Part shown: one piece after another, positions 1-5,655 of the stretch
Layout: every line of letters starts with the position of its first letter
Numbering within the stretch: position 1 is the first letter of the stretch
From: an uncultured Bacteroidales bacterium
Lineage (GTDB): Bacteria > Bacteroidota > Bacteroidia > Bacteroidales > UBA932
Assembly: GCA_937901105.1 (NCBI GenBank)
Contig: CALCHD010000191.1
Location: 1 to 5,655 of the forward strand
Length of the DNA: 5,655 nucleotides
Reading direction: 5' to 3'
Notes under the pieces: model-generated
Database searches by the model: none
What the model was told of the DNA's origin: nothing
Seen by the model: only the letters and a program-made list of their open reading frames with translations
Position numbers and translations under genes: made by a program

Positions 1-460
1 AGGCATATATGATGCTCACTGCCGAAGCACGGTCAATGACCATTGAGTATTTCTTGGCCTCGCATATCTCCTTGACGGCATTGTATATCTCATCCTGAAT
101 AGGCGCCATCAGGCTCTCACGTTTCTTGTAGAACTCGCCCTGAGGACCGAAATACTGGCGTTTGAGCTCGCTTGCCTCTTTCTCCTTGGCAAGAATAGCC
201 TCCTCACGTTTCACGCGCTGCTCATCGGAGAGGAAAGCTGACTCACTCTGATACTCCTTGTACATATTTTCGGCCTCGGCCACAATCTCATCAATCTCGC
301 CCTGCCAGCGTTTCGACTGCTGGTTCAGCTGCTCGTTGGCACGCTCATAGGCCGGGATATTCTTCAATATATATTCCATGTCCACAAGGGCATATTTCTG
401 TGCCTGGACCCCTGCCACTGCAAAGCAGAAAAGCATTGCTGTCAATAGTAGTTTCTTCAT
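1..460 (-). CDS. ompH: OmpH/Skp-family periplasmic chaperone, 3' end cut by window edge
   Basis: I translated this by hand from the ATG at 460-458; 153 codons are visible and the frame runs off the window start without a stop. The protein opens with a signal peptide: MKK, a hydrophobic stretch at residues 4-17, and a likely cleavage after VQA (residue 20). Then comes the OmpH-type strand QKYALVDMEYIL (21-32) and a long charged helical, probably coiled-coil stretch (about 35-130) rich in Glu, Lys and Gln. It ends with the returning strand KKYSMVIDRASAVSIIYA (136-153), typical of Skp/OmpH. The family is usually about 165-175 residues here, so only some 15-20 are missing. Family knowledge: Skp holds unfolded outer-membrane proteins in the periplasm and passes them to the BAM machine. 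It lies 19 nt downstream of bamA on the same strand, so the two are probably co-transcribed. No Shine-Dalgarno is visible before the start. All seven Arg codons are CGT or CGC. Confidence 0.9.
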   Translation of the reverse strand, partial: MKKLLLTAMLFCFAVAGVQAQKYALVDMEYILKNIPAYERANEQLNQQSKRWQGEIDEIVAEAENMYKEYQSESAFLSDEQRVKREEAILAKEKEASELKRQYFGPQGEFYKKRESLMAPIQDEIYNAVKEICEAKKYSMVIDRASAVSIIYA

Positions 461-479
461 AATAGTACATTTTATCTGT

Positions 480-1502
480 TTAGAATTCCTGTCCGAGTAT
501 AAAGTGGAAATGACTGCCACTATACTGCGATGAACCGAACACCTTGTCAAAGCCATATGCCCAGTCAAGACCCACAAGACCAATCATCTGCAGGTAGATG
601 CGGACACCCACACCTGCACTGCGCTTCAGGTCGAAGAGGTTGAACTTGGAGGCATCAGCCCACGCATTACCACCCTCAATAAAGGCAAGACCATAGATTG
701 TTGTCGCATTCTGCATGAGGAACGGGAAACGCAACTCAAGACCCAGACGTGTATATGCATAACCCTCGCGACCGTAAGGAGTGAGACTACCATTCTCGTA
801 ACCGCGCAAAGCAATCATATCGGTTGCGTAGTTGTATGAATATCCACTCATACCGTCACCACCCACGTAGAATGTCTCGAACGGTGATTTCTTGTTCTTG
901 TTGTAACTGCCGAGGATACCGAAATCGGCACGTGTCATAAGCACAAGATTATATTTGCCCGGAGTGAGTGATGTATATGTTCTGCTACGGAACTTAATCT
1001 TATAGTATTCAATCCATTTGTGTTTGTCACGCAACTCATCCTTATAAGCAGGGCTGTTCACATTTGTAGCAAGATTTGCATAATCCTTGCCATCCCATGC
1101 CGAATAAGGTGGTGTGGCAGAAGCTACAAGAGAGAACTCCGAACCGGAACGTGGGAAGAATGGATGATCGACCGTATTACGTCCCAAGGTCAATGCAAGG
1201 TTAATATTGTTACATAGACCATTGGAGATAATGAAGTATTGCCAGTCCTTCAACGAATATACCTGATAGTTCAGCTCCGCTGAAAGTGTGAAATTGTCAT
1301 CGGGCCAACGCAAACGACGTCCCCAACCAATGGAGATACCATACATCCTCAAATACTTGTCAGGGTCGTAGTATGATGATACGTTGTTGTAACCATAGTT
1401 ATAGTTATTGTAGTAGTTGCCATAACCATAAAGATAGTTTGCATAGTTGTTGTAATATGCCGAATTATAATAGCTGTCGGCAACGTCGGTCTGCATTGAC
1501 AT
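480..1502 (-). pseudogene. bamA: BamA C-terminal barrel fragment (5' part missing at a junction)
   Basis: This is the last part of the outer-membrane assembly factor BamA (Omp85 family), which inserts beta-barrel proteins into the outer membrane. Visible are alternating amphipathic strands, the conserved loop-6 type motif ALRGYENG (231-238, the family's [V/L]RG[F/Y]), FYVGGDGMSG (211-220), AFIEGGNAW (273-281), the strand pair GVGVRIYLQMIGLVGLDWAYGFD (297-319, here shown only as landmarks GVGVRIYL and GLDWAYG), and a terminal Phe (340) expected of the beta-signal. Full-length Bacteroidota BamA is about 850-900 residues; only about 340 remain, with no signal peptide, POTRA domains or early strands. 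The ATG at 1502 is not a believable start: the frame stays open six more codons and hits TAA at 1523-1521, in AT-rich foreign sequence. Residues 11-45 are Tyr/Asn-rich. Since bamA is essential, I infer that the cut is an assembly or amplification break rather than a natural pseudogene. ompH follows 19 nt downstream. Confidence 0.88.
1368..1472 (-). repeat. Tyr/Asn-rich low-complexity segment in BamA
   Basis: Codons for residues 11-45 of the BamA fragment form an irregular run of TAT/TAC and AAT/AAC with a few Gly, Ala and Ser codons. Fifteen of 35 residues are Tyr and ten are Asn, in units such as YYN, NNY and YGY. It is not an exact tandem repeat. It precedes the strand KYLRMYGISIGWGRRLRW, so I infer it is an extended surface loop or a very aromatic hairpin between two barrel strands. 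Similar YYN-rich stretches are, to my recollection, seen in BamA of Prevotella-like Bacteroidales. Confidence 0.7.
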
Positions 1503-1511
1503 GAATGCAGA
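1490..1511. repeat. 8-bp inverted repeat at the bamA/foreign junction
   Basis: TCTGCATT (1490-1497) and AATGCAGA (1504-1511) are perfect reverse complements separated by the 6-nt spacer GACATG. The next outward pair would be a G-T mismatch. The repeat sits exactly where bamA coding gives way to AT-rich plus-strand sequence. It could be a coincidence, a trace of the recombination or template switch that made the junction, or a small hairpin; the sequence alone does not decide. Confidence 0.6.
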
Positions 1512-1776
1512 TACAGAGAATTACAACTTAGTATATGTTGCAGAACAAATAATACATGGAATGGATGAAGTAAAAAAAGTCAATCCTTCAAAAGGATTAA
1601 TTAAAGATATAAACATTCGTGCTCTATTAGAGGCGGTAGGCGATACTGATTTCTTAGAAAGAGTAAACGGCGTAAGCGTTAGCAATATAATAAATACGTT
1701 TGAAAACGTTCAAGTGCCTTTGGATTTAACTAAAATTAAAAGAGGAAAAGGCAATAGAAAGAAATATTTAGAAAAC
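1501..1776 (+). pseudogene. Unassigned AT-rich coding fragment fused in frame to a glycosyltransferase
   Basis: The frame is open from an ATG at 1501 and shows coding-like, A/T-ending codons. The roughly 92 residues it encodes do not match a family I recognise. There is a probable helix NYNLVYVAEQIIHGMDEV (7-24), a mixed stretch with INIRALLEAVGDTDFLERV (37-55), and a basic patch KIKRGKGNRKK (78-88). A GT4 transferase would be expected to show a glycine-rich VGDGP-type loop and a FLG-type strand just before its donor-binding helix. Those are missing, apart from a weak resemblance in AVGDTD (45-50). So this stretch may be a separate source spliced in at about 1740-1776, or a divergent transferase middle. 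The ATG lies at the junction and no ribosome binding site precedes it, so it is probably not a true start. A cellular function cannot be named. Confidence 0.45.
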
Positions 1777-2064
1777 TATATAAAAGATGCAGATATTTAT
1801 GTACAAACATCTAAATTTGAAGGGTTTGGATTAGCTATAGCTGAAGCAAGAATGTTAAACACTCCAGTAGTAACTACTGAATTTGATGCTGTATATAATC
1901 AGATGATTCAAGGTAAAAATGGTTTAGTTGTAAAACAAGATCCATTAGCTGTTGCAGATGCAATAGAATTGTTGCTTAACGATAAAGATTTATATCAAGA
2001 AATTCAAGAATTCCAAAAGAATGAAAAGAAAGGTAATCTTGAGGAAATTGAAAAATTCAGAAAT
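1777..2064 (+). pseudogene. GT4-type glycosyltransferase, C-terminal donor-binding domain fragment
   Basis: About 96 residues match the C-terminal Glycos_transf_1 (GT4, GT-B fold) domain. Numbered from the ATG at 1501: YIKDADIYVQTSKFEGFG (93-110), AIAEARMLNTPVVTTEF (112-128), the QGKNGLVV strand (137-144), DPLAVADAIELLL (147-159) and a terminal helix to about residue 188. The EX7E motif is intact (E107 and E115); in this family it contacts the nucleotide-sugar donor. Such enzymes transfer sugars to capsular polysaccharide, O-antigen or glycolipid acceptors in the cytoplasm, but the acceptor cannot be read from this domain. The whole N-terminal acceptor domain is absent, so it cannot be active as shown. 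The true C-terminus seems nearly reached: transferases of this kind normally end a few residues after EEIEKF. GC is about 30%, with TTA, AGA and ATA codons frequent, unlike both flanks. Past 2064 the frame continues to a stop at 2149-2151, but this tail is gpsA read out of phase. Confidence 0.8.
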
Positions 2065-2068
2065 AATG
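2055..2068. other. Probable junction between glycosyltransferase fragment and gpsA
   Basis: Glycosyltransferase coding and gpsA coding meet within about a dozen bases, in different reading frames and with a clear change in base composition. The glycosyltransferase helix EEIEKF ends at about 2058, and the likely gpsA start ATG is at 2066-2068. There is no intergenic spacer, stop codon or promoter between them. In Bacteroidales I would expect another gene, often lysS, to precede gpsA. I infer a chimeric join here. Confidence 0.65.
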
Positions 2069-3076
2069 GGATATACGATACAGGACAACTCAAGATGCGG
2101 GGTGATAGGCTACGGAAGCTGGGCTACAGCTCTTGTAAAGCTTCTTCTTAACCATCAGCAGAGCATATCATGGTTCATGCGCAGCCAAAAGAATATAGAT
2201 AACATTAGAGAAAACCATCATAGCAGGTCATATCTGCAGTCTGTGCTTTTGGACCCAACCAGGTTGAATATGAGTACAGATATCAATGAGGTGATAGAGA
2301 GCGCAGATGTGCTTGTGTTTGCCGTTCCTTCTGCCTATTTTATGGGTGTGATGGCAAACTTTACAGGTTCTCTTGAGAACAAGTTCATCATTTCTGCCAT
2401 CAAGGGCTTCGTGGCCGAGAGCAATCTTACAATTGCAGAGTATTTCAATCAGGTACATAATGTTCCGTTTGACAGGATAGGTATCATCAGCGGACCTTGT
2501 CATGCAGAGGAGGTTTCAATGGAAAGGCTGTCTTACCTTACCCTTACCAGCAAGCATATAGAAGTTGCAAGGGCGCTATGTGATGTTTTTGCATGCAAAT
2601 ACATAAAGACTACTCCAAGTACTGATATTTATGGAGTTGAGTTTGCTGCGGCGCTAAAGAACATCTATGCTATTGCAGCCGGCATATGCCACGGCTTGGG
2701 TTATGGAGACAACTTTATGGCGGTGCTAATGACCAACGCTTTCAATGAGCTTGCCACCTTCCTTAATGCTACGCACCCGGATTCCAATAGGGTGGTGAAA
2801 TCTGCGGCATATCTAGGTGACCTTCTTGTTACCGGATACTCGCAGTTCAGCCGTAACCGTACTTTTGGAAACATGATTGGAAAGGGATATTCTGTGAAGA
2901 GTGCGCAGGTGGAGATGACTATGGTTGCAGAAGGCTATTATGCCAGCAAGTGCATCCATGAGATAAACAAGGAGTACAGGATTGACATGCCTATTGCAGA
3001 GGCTGTTTATCTGATCCTTTATGAGGAGAGGTATCCTCCTTTTGTGATCAAGCAGCTGACAGAAGAGCTGTTCTAG
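2066..3076 (+). CDS. gpsA: NAD(P)H-dependent glycerol-3-phosphate dehydrogenase
   Basis: GpsA reduces dihydroxyacetone phosphate to sn-glycerol-3-phosphate, the backbone precursor of phospholipids, in the cytosol. The 336-residue protein has the N-terminal Rossmann fold with the glycine motif GVIGYGSWATA (12-22), a second strand ending VFAVPSAYF (84-92), IISAIKG (108-114), and the family signature SGPCHAEEV (142-150). The catalytic-lysine region ALKNIYAIAAG (196-206, K198) and the substrate-site segments LGDLLVTGYS (250-259) and SRNRTFG (262-268) follow. Length and sequence fit the Bacteroidales type. I chose ATG 2066 because it leaves about ten residues before the first strand, as in relatives. 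The frame is also open to an ATG at 2021, but those extra 15 codons belong to the foreign glycosyltransferase sequence. Its native upstream region and promoter are probably not in this window. pgi follows after 37 nt, implying co-transcription. Arg codons favour AGG (8 of 13). Confidence 0.95.
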   Translation: MGYTIQDNSRCGVIGYGSWATALVKLLLNHQQSISWFMRSQKNIDNIRENHHSRSYLQSVLLDPTRLNMSTDINEVIESADVLVFAVPSAYFMGVMANFTGSLENKFIISAIKGFVAESNLTIAEYFNQVHNVPFDRIGIISGPCHAEEVSMERLSYLTLTSKHIEVARALCDVFACKYIKTTPSTDIYGVEFAAALKNIYAIAAGICHGLGYGDNFMAVLMTNAFNELATFLNATHPDSNRVVKSAAYLGDLLVTGYSQFSRNRTFGNMIGKGYSVKSAQVEMTMVAEGYYASKCIHEINKEYRIDMPIAEAVYLILYEERYPPFVIKQLTEELF

Positions 3077-3113
3077 AATTATCGGGAAGAAAAAATAAAA
3101 AAACAATAATATA

Positions 3114-4442
3114 ATGGTTTCAATAAATTTAAAGGCAGCTGAAGGATTTATTTCAGAGGCATTGCTCAATGAGCAGATAGAGAAAGCTTATAATGGCTTG
3201 GATACAGTTCTTGCAGGTAATGGCGCAGGCAATGATTTCTTGGGTTGGGTGAATCTTCCTTCGGAGATTGACGGTACACTTATTGATGCTTGCAACAGCA
3301 TTGTAAAGAGATGGATCGGCAAGGTTGATGTTGTGGTTGTTGTAGGTATCGGAGGTTCATATCTTGGCGCAAAATGTGCAATTGAGGCACTTTCCCACAC
3401 TTTTGCGGCAAGCATGCCTAGTACTCATCCGCAGGTTGTTTTTGCAGGACACAATATTTCAGAGGATTATACAGGAGAGCTTTTGGAGTTCCTTTCAAAC
3501 AGAACTTATGCTACTATAGTCATTTCCAAATCAGGTACTACAACCGAGCCTGCGATTGCATTCCGTATCCTTAAGGAGAATATGGAGAAGAGATTCGGCA
3601 AGGAGATCTGCAAAGAGAGAATTGTAGCCATTACTGATGCTTCGAAAGGTGCATTGAGGACTTTGGCAAACCAGGAGGGCTATACAACTTTCATTATTCC
3701 TGATAACGTTGGCGGCCGTTTCTCTGTTCTTACTCCTGTTGGACTTCTTCCTATTGCAGTGGCTGGCTTTGATATCAAGGCCCTTGTACAGGGTGCAAAA
3801 GATATGCAGGAGATTTGCGCAAAGAAAGAGGCTGGCAACCCTGCAATCCTTTATGCAGCAGCACGTAATGCAGCTTATTCACTTGGCAAGAAGATAGAGA
3901 TTCTAGTGAACTACAATCCTAAATTGCAGTATCTGGGCGAGTGGTGGAAACAGCTTTACGGAGAGAGCGAGGGTAAAGACGGTAAAGGTATTTTCCCTGC
4001 TTCAGTAAACTTCTCTACAGACCTTCACTCAATGGGCCAGTACATTCAGGACGGTGAGAGAACTTTGTTTGAGACTAACGTTCTTGTTAAGAAAGCTTAC
4101 CACACCGTTACTATTGAGAGCGATGAGCAGAATCTTGACGGTTTGAACTTCCTTGCAGGAAAACGTGTTGAGGAGGTTAACAAGATGGCCCAGTTGGGTA
4201 CACGCCTTGCACATACCGATGGCGGCGTTCCAAACTTTGAGATTGAGATTGAGCAGATTGATGAGTACACTCTTGGCCAGCTGTTCTATATGTTTGAGAT
4301 TGCCTGCGGTATCAGCGGCTATATGCTGGGTGTAAATCCTTTCAACCAGCCTGGTGTTGAGGATTACAAGAAGAACATGTTTGCCCTTTTGGACAAGCCT
4401 GGTTATGAGGAGGCATCTAAAGCTATCCGCGCAAGACTGTAA
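3114..4442 (+). CDS. pgi: Glucose-6-phosphate isomerase
   Basis: Pgi interconverts glucose-6-phosphate and fructose-6-phosphate in glycolysis and gluconeogenesis. The 442-residue protein is complete and of the shorter bacterial type (about 445-450), rather than the 550-residue type of E. coli. Visible landmarks are VVVVGIGGSYLGAK (74-87) and the phosphate loop SKSGTTTEP (138-146). The first family signature is DNVGGRFSVLTPVG (197-210), including R202. The catalytic glutamate segment is GESEGKDGKG (283-292; E284 by alignment to rabbit E357). The ring-opening histidine is in TDLHSMGQ (H305). The C-terminal signature is NPFNQPGVEDYKK (408-420), with the active-site lysine K419. The start ATG follows an A/T-rich leader without a well-placed Shine-Dalgarno, normal for Bacteroidota. 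It lies 37 nt after gpsA, the usual neighbour in this group, and a hairpin terminator follows 24 nt after the stop. Arg codons are mixed: AGA 6, AGG 1, CGT 4, CGC 2. Confidence 0.97.
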   Translation: MVSINLKAAEGFISEALLNEQIEKAYNGLDTVLAGNGAGNDFLGWVNLPSEIDGTLIDACNSIVKRWIGKVDVVVVVGIGGSYLGAKCAIEALSHTFAASMPSTHPQVVFAGHNISEDYTGELLEFLSNRTYATIVISKSGTTTEPAIAFRILKENMEKRFGKEICKERIVAITDASKGALRTLANQEGYTTFIIPDNVGGRFSVLTPVGLLPIAVAGFDIKALVQGAKDMQEICAKKEAGNPAILYAAARNAAYSLGKKIEILVNYNPKLQYLGEWWKQLYGESEGKDGKGIFPASVNFSTDLHSMGQYIQDGERTLFETNVLVKKAYHTVTIESDEQNLDGLNFLAGKRVEEVNKMAQLGTRLAHTDGGVPNFEIEIEQIDEYTLGQLFYMFEIACGISGYMLGVNPFNQPGVEDYKKNMFALLDKPGYEEASKAIRARL

Positions 4443-4466
4443 TATTTTATAGCTGGATAAAGTATA

Positions 4467-4499
4467 AAAAGGGGTAGCTTGAATAAAGTTGCCCCTTTT
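4467..4499 (+). terminator. Intrinsic terminator hairpin after pgi
   Basis: AAAAGGGGTAGC (4467-4478) pairs with GTTGCCCCTTTT (4488-4499) to give a 12-bp stem: four A-U, four G-C, then U-G, A-U, G-U and C-G, closed by a 9-nt loop. The T-run is short and is itself the 3' arm. It lies 24 nt after the pgi stop and should end the gpsA-pgi transcript. The A-rich 5' arm would allow weak action on the other strand. Confidence 0.8.
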
Positions 4500-4595
4500 G
4501 TGAATAGTGCAGGAAGTGCTTCCTTGTGAAATGCTGGTGTGAGGTGAGTAATTGCCGGATACATGAAATGGAGTTGATATTTAAATTGTTTGTTT
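4500..4595 (+). promoter_or_regulatory. Intergenic leader expected to hold the mgtC promoter; no clear motif
   Basis: This is the only true intergenic space on the right flank. Because the pgi terminator precedes it, a promoter for mgtC and the antiporter gene is expected here. I see no convincing Bacteroidota promoter (TTTG about 20 nt before TAnnTTTG); the nearest candidate, TAAATTGTTTG (4582-4592), lies too close to the start codon. A perfect 6-bp inverted repeat AGGAAG-TG-CTTCCT (4511-4524) could be an operator but may be chance. Confidence 0.3.
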
Positions 4596-5258
4596 ATGGA
4601 ATGGATGTTTGCAATGAGATTGCTGCTGGCCGGATCACTGGGGGCAATTATAGGACTTGACAGAGAGTACCGTGCAAAGGAGGCGGGTTTCAGGACTCAT
4701 TTTCTGGTGTGTCTTGGCAGTGCACTGTTCATGATAATATCCCAATACGGATTTGCAGAGATTGTAAAGGCCAATGGAGCCAATTATGATGGAGCGAGGG
4801 TTGCCGCGCAGATTGTTAGTGGAATCGGTTTTCTTGGAGCCGGAACTATCATTTTTCACAAGCAGTTTATAAGGGGGCTTACTACTGCTGCAGGAATGTG
4901 GGCTACTGCCGGCATTGGAATGGCTATTGGAGGCGGCATGTACTTTGTTGGAGTTGCTGCCACCGTCCTTGTGCTTATAGGGCTGGAGGTGCTTACACTG
5001 GCTTTTGGAAAGATAGGCCTGAGCTCAATCTCCATCACCTTCTATACATCTGACAAATCAAATCTTGAGAAGGTTGTTGGCGAGATCCATTCCAAAAAAT
5101 ATCATCTTGTTTCCTATACCTCTGCAGAAGAGGCGATGGGCGGCATTGTAATGTACAAGGCAGAGATAGTGATGAAGATAAGGGGGCATAGGGAGCAGAA
5201 CGGGCTGTTTGTATTCATACAGTCTCTTGATAATGTGTCACAGTTAAAGGTAGAGTAG
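4596..5258 (+). CDS. MgtC/SapB-family inner-membrane protein
   Basis: This 220-residue protein has the MgtC/SapB layout: a hydrophobic N-terminal half and a soluble C-terminal domain. The first membrane segment (about 5-21) leads into the family motif GLDREYRAKEAGFRTH (20-35). Further segments lie at about 36-50, 70-87 (QIVSGIGFLGAGTIIF, 72-87) and 95-137, probably two helices. The C-terminal part (about 143-220, opening SSISITFYTSDKSNLEKVV) resembles the small ACT-like domain found in many MgtC proteins. In Salmonella, MgtC supports growth in low Mg2+ and in macrophages and restrains the F-type ATP synthase. What the Bacteroidota homologues do is not established to my knowledge, so I give no symbol. 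I chose ATG 4596; a TTG at 4590 would add only two residues. It sits after the pgi terminator, and a CPA2 antiporter gene follows one base after its stop, so the two are probably co-translated. Arg codons are AGR in 7 of 8. Confidence 0.88.
   Translation: MEWMFAMRLLLAGSLGAIIGLDREYRAKEAGFRTHFLVCLGSALFMIISQYGFAEIVKANGANYDGARVAAQIVSGIGFLGAGTIIFHKQFIRGLTTAAGMWATAGIGMAIGGGMYFVGVAATVLVLIGLEVLTLAFGKIGLSSISITFYTSDKSNLEKVVGEIHSKKYHLVSYTSAEEAMGGIVMYKAEIVMKIRGHREQNGLFVFIQSLDNVSQLKVE
5246..5250 (+). promoter_or_regulatory. Shine-Dalgarno-like site for the antiporter gene
   Basis: AAAGG lies inside the last codons of the mgtC-family gene, 9 nt before the ATG at 5260. This is one of the few starts in the window with such a motif. 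It supports that ATG and translational coupling of the two genes. Confidence 0.45.
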
Positions 5259-5259
5259 C

Positions 5260-5655
5260 ATGAATGCACTATTGTCAGATTTGGCATTGATACTGATGGT
5301 TGCCGGTGTAGTGACCATTGTCTTTAAAAAGCTCAAGCAGCCGCTAGTGCTGGGATATATAGTGGCCGGTGTATTTGCCGGTCCGCATTTTTCTTATCTG
5401 CCTAATGTGGCAGAGGTTGAGAGCATAGATTTCTGGGGGAAGATAGGTGTGATATTCCTTTTGTTCGGACTTGGGCTTGAGTTTAATTTCAAGAAACTTA
5501 AGAAGGTTGGCGGAACCGGATTCATCACTGTATTTACGGAGGTGGTTATGATGTTCAGTATGGGTACTCTTGTAGGCCGTATGCTGGACTGGAACTGGGT
5601 TACCTCCATTTTCTTGGGCGGTATGCTGAGCATCTCCTCTACATCAATCATCATC
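5260..5655 (+). CDS. CPA2-family (Kef-type) cation:proton antiporter, N-terminal part, cut by window end
   Basis: I translated this by hand: 132 codons are open from ATG 5260 to the window edge with no stop. The protein is very hydrophobic and matches the start of the Na+/H+ exchanger domain of monovalent cation:proton antiporter-2 proteins. Landmarks are LKQPLVLGYIVAGVFAGPH (25-43, the family's QP-x-VLGY-x-x-AG-x-x-x-GP), GVIFLLFGLGLEFNFKKL (63-80, the LLF-x-x-GLEF segment) and GGMLSISSTSIII (120-132, the SSTT-type helix break). Four or more membrane segments are visible: about 5-22, 28-41, 60-75 and 87-106. Family members exchange K+ or Na+ for H+ across the inner membrane and usually have 12-13 segments, often followed by a RCK/TrkA-N regulatory domain that would lie beyond the window. 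Without that part I cannot tell a KefB/KefC-like protein from other CPA2 types. It begins one base after the mgtC-family stop, so the pair is one operon. Confidence 0.88.
   Translation, partial: MNALLSDLALILMVAGVVTIVFKKLKQPLVLGYIVAGVFAGPHFSYLPNVAEVESIDFWGKIGVIFLLFGLGLEFNFKKLKKVGGTGFITVFTEVVMMFSMGTLVGRMLDWNWVTSIFLGGMLSISSTSIII

Noticed and set aside
1501..2064. Middle fragment as a natural horizontally acquired island or mobile element
   Set aside because: There are no terminal inverted repeats, target-site duplication, transposase or integrase. Both fragment ends cut genes, and the two flanks differ in codon use, which a simple insertion does not explain.
2021..2065. Fifteen extra codons upstream of gpsA (ATG at 2021)
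   Set aside because: They encode Lys-rich residues from the AT-rich glycosyltransferase fragment in another frame. GpsA relatives start near the ATG at 2066.
2065..2151. C-terminal extension of the glycosyltransferase frame (about 28 residues)
   Set aside because: This is the first part of gpsA read out of phase. The in-phase translation gives the conserved Rossmann motif, so the extension is not a real protein end.
2228..2503. Minus-strand open frames opposite gpsA, pgi and mgtC (for example 2228-2503, 2813-3169, 3188-3415)
   Set aside because: They lie entirely or largely opposite strongly conserved genes and show no recognisable domain or independent start signal.
4511..4524. Inverted repeat AGGAAG-TG-CTTCCT between pgi and mgtC
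   Set aside because: The arms are only 6 bp and the spacer too short for a normal hairpin. A 14-bp near-palindrome in intergenic DNA may be chance, so I mention it only within the leader entry.

Overview
The window reads as Bacteroidota DNA, most likely Bacteroidales. Three things suggest this: the bamA-ompH gene order, a gpsA-pgi pair whose proteins have the typical Bacteroidales sequence, and A-rich translation starts mostly without a Shine-Dalgarno motif. It does not read as one continuous chromosome segment. It looks like a mosaic of at least three pieces, probably an assembly or amplification chimera.

Left piece (about 1-1500, minus strand): the 3' part of bamA (outer-membrane beta-barrel insertase) followed 19 nt later by ompH/skp (periplasmic chaperone), which is cut by the window start. 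This is an envelope-biogenesis operon. bamA stops abruptly near 1500, having lost its POTRA domains and the first part of its barrel.

Middle piece (about 1501-2064, plus strand): about 30% GC (162 G+C in 540 nt by hand count, 1501-2040). One open frame holds roughly 90 residues I cannot assign, followed by the C-terminal part of a GT4-type glycosyltransferase with its EX7E motif. The frame then runs by accident into gpsA in the wrong phase.

Right piece (about 2065-5655, plus strand): gpsA (glycerol-3-phosphate dehydrogenase, complete), pgi (glucose-6-phosphate isomerase, complete), a hairpin terminator, an MgtC/SapB-family membrane protein (complete), and the start of a CPA2 (Kef-type) cation:proton antiporter one base after it, cut by the window end. 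gpsA supplies sn-glycerol-3-phosphate for phospholipid synthesis and pgi links glucose-6-P with fructose-6-P. The mgtC-antiporter pair is a separate unit that probably serves ion or membrane-potential homeostasis.

Arginine codons separate the flanks: bamA+ompH use CGT/CGC for 21 of 23 Arg, while gpsA+pgi+mgtC use AGA/AGG for 24 of 34. The left and right flanks may therefore come from different genomes. I found no CRISPR array, RNA gene, insertion sequence or convincing new system. The most notable signals are the junctions themselves, an 8-bp inverted repeat on the first junction, and a Tyr/Asn-rich segment in BamA.
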